Below, one piece after another: positions 44,873 to 46,814 of a stretch of 46,814 nt of DNA. The translations under genes were made by a program, and so were the position numbers. Source of the stretch: Nitrosomonadales bacterium (lineage in GTDB: Bacteria > Pseudomonadota > Gammaproteobacteria > Burkholderiales > Nitrosomonadaceae); NCBI GenBank assembly GCA_009886095.1, contig VFJL01000026.1, forward strand, positions 1 to 46,814. The letters run 5' to 3'. Position 1 is the stretch's first letter. Each line of letters starts with the position of its first letter. The notes beneath the pieces were generated by a model. The model did not search any database, was not told the origin of the DNA, and was given only the letters and a program-made list of their open reading frames with translations.

Positions 44873-46814
44873 GGCATCTCCTCCAGATAATCGAATGGGC
44901 CGGTATCCAACAGCAATAATTCGACGGCGATGCCATTACCCTGCGCATCGGTGGTCGCAGCGGCCGGTGTCAGGCGTTGTTCCAGCGCGATGGTGGTGCC
45001 GCGGTAGAAACGATCCAGATCCACGCCCAGCACACCTTCCACCTCCTGCGCAGTGGCGATGATCTCGGAGCGAGAGACAATCTGGCCAAAGTCGCGTGCA
45101 TCGAAGGAAAAAGCGGCGCGCAGTGCAATCTCGACGCCGACCAACACCTTTTTGCCGTCGTAATCCGGGTCGCATTTGATACGCAGGGCGAGATGAAACG
45201 TTGTCTCGTTGTACGACTTTGTTTCGCAGTGCACCAGCGGATCACCGTTTTGTTTGAGGGTGTTGAGCAGTTTGGCGAGAGTCAAGTCCGGCGGTTGAAC
45301 GCCATCATTACCAGCAACGGTGATGAATACAGTGCGCCCGGCGCGGGTGTTGAGCACGGTAGCTTGGGCCTTGGCGATGCCGGTAAATGCGAGCGCGTAA
45401 TCTTCATAATCCTGTACCGAAACAACACGCCCGAGCGTGCGCACGCCTAGCGGCATATTGCGCCGAGCATGGGTTGAACTGTCTGCATTCACACCGCCCG
45501 CAGCAGGCAGCGGGTTGCTCACTGCTTTCAAGCCCAATGGACGCGAGAGTAGTTGCGAGAGCTGGCCAGCTTGCACGTTGCCCGCTGTGCCGATGCCTTT
45601 ACGATAAACGGCGCGCAGATTATCCTGACCTGTGGGCAGGCGCACGCCGTGGCGGCCATCGCCGAACTGAATGGTTCCAGCACCGTCCTCTTCCACGCGC
45701 AGCACGTAGGAGCGATCATCGGCGTCGGCCTGGTAGAGGGTAGCCGTCTCGTGCCAGCGGATATCGTTGACCCGCACCTCCAATGCCGCCTCTGCGCCGG
45801 TCTCGTTCTCGTTCTCGGCGCCTACGAAGGTGAGCGGTGTATGTTTGAGGGTGTAGCGTTGATGGGAAAGTCGCGCCGCACCGCTGCCGAAAGTCTGATG
45901 CACGGTCTCGCCGTGGGTGGCGAGCGCGACGTTGGCGTATATCGCCATTGTATTACGTATATAACTGTGGTCGAGAGTTTTATCAAAAGTTATTACAGTA
46001 AAACCAGCCTCGATGATGATATCTTTCAGCTGTACCGCCTCACTTTCAACGACGCCCGTCAGATCACTGCGTTCTCCGGTAAGGATTATTCTGTGCCCTT
46101 TTTTTAATCCAAGATATATTCGGTCAAGGGAGATAGTGTCCCCCTGCACCAGATCCTCGACAGGTACATCCGCAAGTGCAATTCGCTCGCTCTGAGCGTG
46201 CACCGTAATATCACGAAGAGCATCAAGTTTAACCGGCTTATCATCAAACAGACCGTCGAACCATTTATGCCACAGGGCGTTGTCGGAACCTCGGACAAAG
46301 ACATCCAGGCGGCCAGTGACCCAGGAAGAAACATCGGGGCCGGAGCTCAGCACCCCGCCTAGTGACTTCCAATTTGACCACCCGCCATCGAACCATTTAT
46401 GCCACAGCGCATTGTCAGTGCCCCGAACAAAAACATCGATTCTGCCGTTGCCCCAAGAAACAGTCGCCGGATCCGAGGTCAGTATGCCGCCTAGTGATTC
46501 CCAGCCTGACCATGTGCCATTGAACCATTTATGCCACAGGGCGTTGTCGGCACCCCGGACAAAGACATCCAGGCGACCAGCAGCCCAGGAAGAAACATCG
46601 GGGCCGGAGCTTAGCGTCCCACCTAGTGATTCCCAGCTTGACCACCCGCCATCGAACCATTTATGCCACAGCGCATTGTCGGCACCTCGAACAAAAACAT
46701 CGATTCTGCCGTCGCCCCAGGAAACAGCCGCCGGATCCGAGGTCAGTACGCCGCCTAGTGACTCCCAGCCTGACCATGTGCCATTGAACCATTTATGCCA
46801 CAGGGCGTTGTCGG
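44869..46814 (-). CDS. gpJ-like baseplate assembly protein with N-terminal lectin-like propeller repeats (5' end outside window)
   Basis: The frame stays open to the right edge, giving at least 648 codons. The C-terminal 490 or so residues contain the putative baseplate assembly protein landmarks: TIQFGDGRHGVRLPTG, YRKGIGTAGNVQAG, NPLPAAGGVNADS, ARRNMPLGVRTLGRVVSVQD and AFTGIAKAQATVLN. Ahead of these are four full 44-residue repeats plus a partial one, each like DNALWHKWFDGGWSSWESLG and on to RLDVFVRGA. This is the DUF346/PLL-type repeat that builds sugar-binding beta-propellers. This fusion would put a glycan-binding module on a baseplate subunit. The GTG at 46353 is not the true start, since the repeats continue in frame upstream of it. 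Confidence 0.85.
   Translation of the reverse strand, partial: DNALWHKWFNGTWSGWESLGGVLTSDPAAVSWGDGRIDVFVRGADNALWHKWFDGGWSSWESLGGTLSSGPDVSSWAAGRLDVFVRGADNALWHKWFNGTWSGWESLGGILTSDPATVSWGNGRIDVFVRGTDNALWHKWFDGGWSNWKSLGGVLSSGPDVSSWVTGRLDVFVRGSDNALWHKWFDGLFDDKPVKLDALRDITVHAQSERIALADVPVEDLVQGDTISLDRIYLGLKKGHRIILTGERSDLTGVVESEAVQLKDIIIEAGFTVITFDKTLDHSYIRNTMAIYANVALATHGETVHQTFGSGAARLSHQRYTLKHTPLTFVGAENENETGAEAALEVRVNDIRWHETATLYQADADDRSYVLRVEEDGAGTIQFGDGRHGVRLPTGQDNLRAVYRKGIGTAGNVQAGQLSQLLSRPLGLKAVSNPLPAAGGVNADSSTHARRNMPLGVRTLGRVVSVQDYEDYALAFTGIAKAQATVLNTRAGRTVFITVAGNDGVQPPDLTLAKLLNTLKQNGDPLVHCETKSYNETTFHLALRIKCDPDYDGKKVLVGVEIALRAAFSFDARDFGQIVSRSEIIATAQEVEGVLGVDLDRFYRGTTIALEQRLTPAAATTDAQGNGIAVELLLLDTGPFDYLEEMP
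46261..46814 (-). repeat. 132-bp tandem coding repeats with 264-bp higher-order period
   Basis: The marker CCATTTATGCCACAG occurs at 46261, 46393, 46525, 46657 and 46789, exactly every 132 bases. Two unit types alternate: one encodes WFNGTWSGWESLGG..TSDPA with GRIDVF, the other WFDGGWS.W.SLGG..SSGPD with GRLDVF. The array therefore repeats every 264 bases and continues beyond the window. Confidence 0.95.

Noticed and set aside
46261-46814. Possible CRISPR-like or non-coding satellite array
   Set aside because: The 132-base period is a multiple of three, the frame is open throughout and each unit encodes a DUF346/PLL-type blade, so it is a protein repeat.

Overview
The window looks like the chromosome of a betaproteobacterium, most likely an ammonia oxidiser of the Nitrosomonadaceae or a close relative. 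This rests on the gene set and feel of the proteins (NnrS, a bioB-F-H-C-D operon, rhodanese-grxC-secB-gpsA, AcnA, many c-type haem proteins), not on any search. Most of it is ordinary housekeeping sequence, followed by two accessory blocks.

Layout. 0-5 kb: the start of an HU gene at the edge, a decayed transposase, a frameshifted nnrS, an HpnA-like epimerase, a short-chain dehydrogenase (SDR) with a second copy 18 kb away, a tiny lipoprotein, and tRNA-Asn with a readable promoter. 5-13.7 kb: aspartate aminotransferase divergent from uvrB, an NrfJ-like periplasmic protein, an ISNCY-type transposase remnant, then the conserved rhodanese-grxC-secB-(SH3 protein)-gpsA unit facing comF-trmL. 13.9-20.3 kb: bioB-bioF-bioH-bioC-bioD, apparently continuing into an alpha/beta hydrolase and a zinc-peptidase lipoprotein. 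20.3-25.2 kb: an O-methyltransferase, the second SDR copy, a large lipoprotein and PrpD.

25.2-33.3 kb is the most distinctive metabolic block. It is a five-gene minus-strand unit in the order lipase-like hydrolase, six-TM membrane protein, two tandem di-haem c-type proteins (RoxA/MauG/peroxidase superfamily), and cytochrome P450. It is bounded by prpD with a 78-bp palindrome on one side and by divergent acnA on the other. The make-up suggests a lipid or isoprenoid oxidation pathway: hydrolase releases substrate, periplasmic di-haem enzymes oxygenate it, cytosolic P450 modifies the product. That reading is inference.

33.4-38.6 kb: acnA, a YbaL/KefB-type antiporter and an ArsC-like protein. 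39.0 kb to the end: a visibly more GC-rich minus-strand operon that is the distal part of a contractile-tail or extracellular-injection-like locus. It holds a gpJ-like baseplate protein whose N-terminal part is a lectin-like propeller of exact 44-residue repeats, a gpI-like tail protein, a 1145-residue beta-helix protein and a small coiled-coil protein. The sheath, tube and ATPase genes would lie beyond the right edge.
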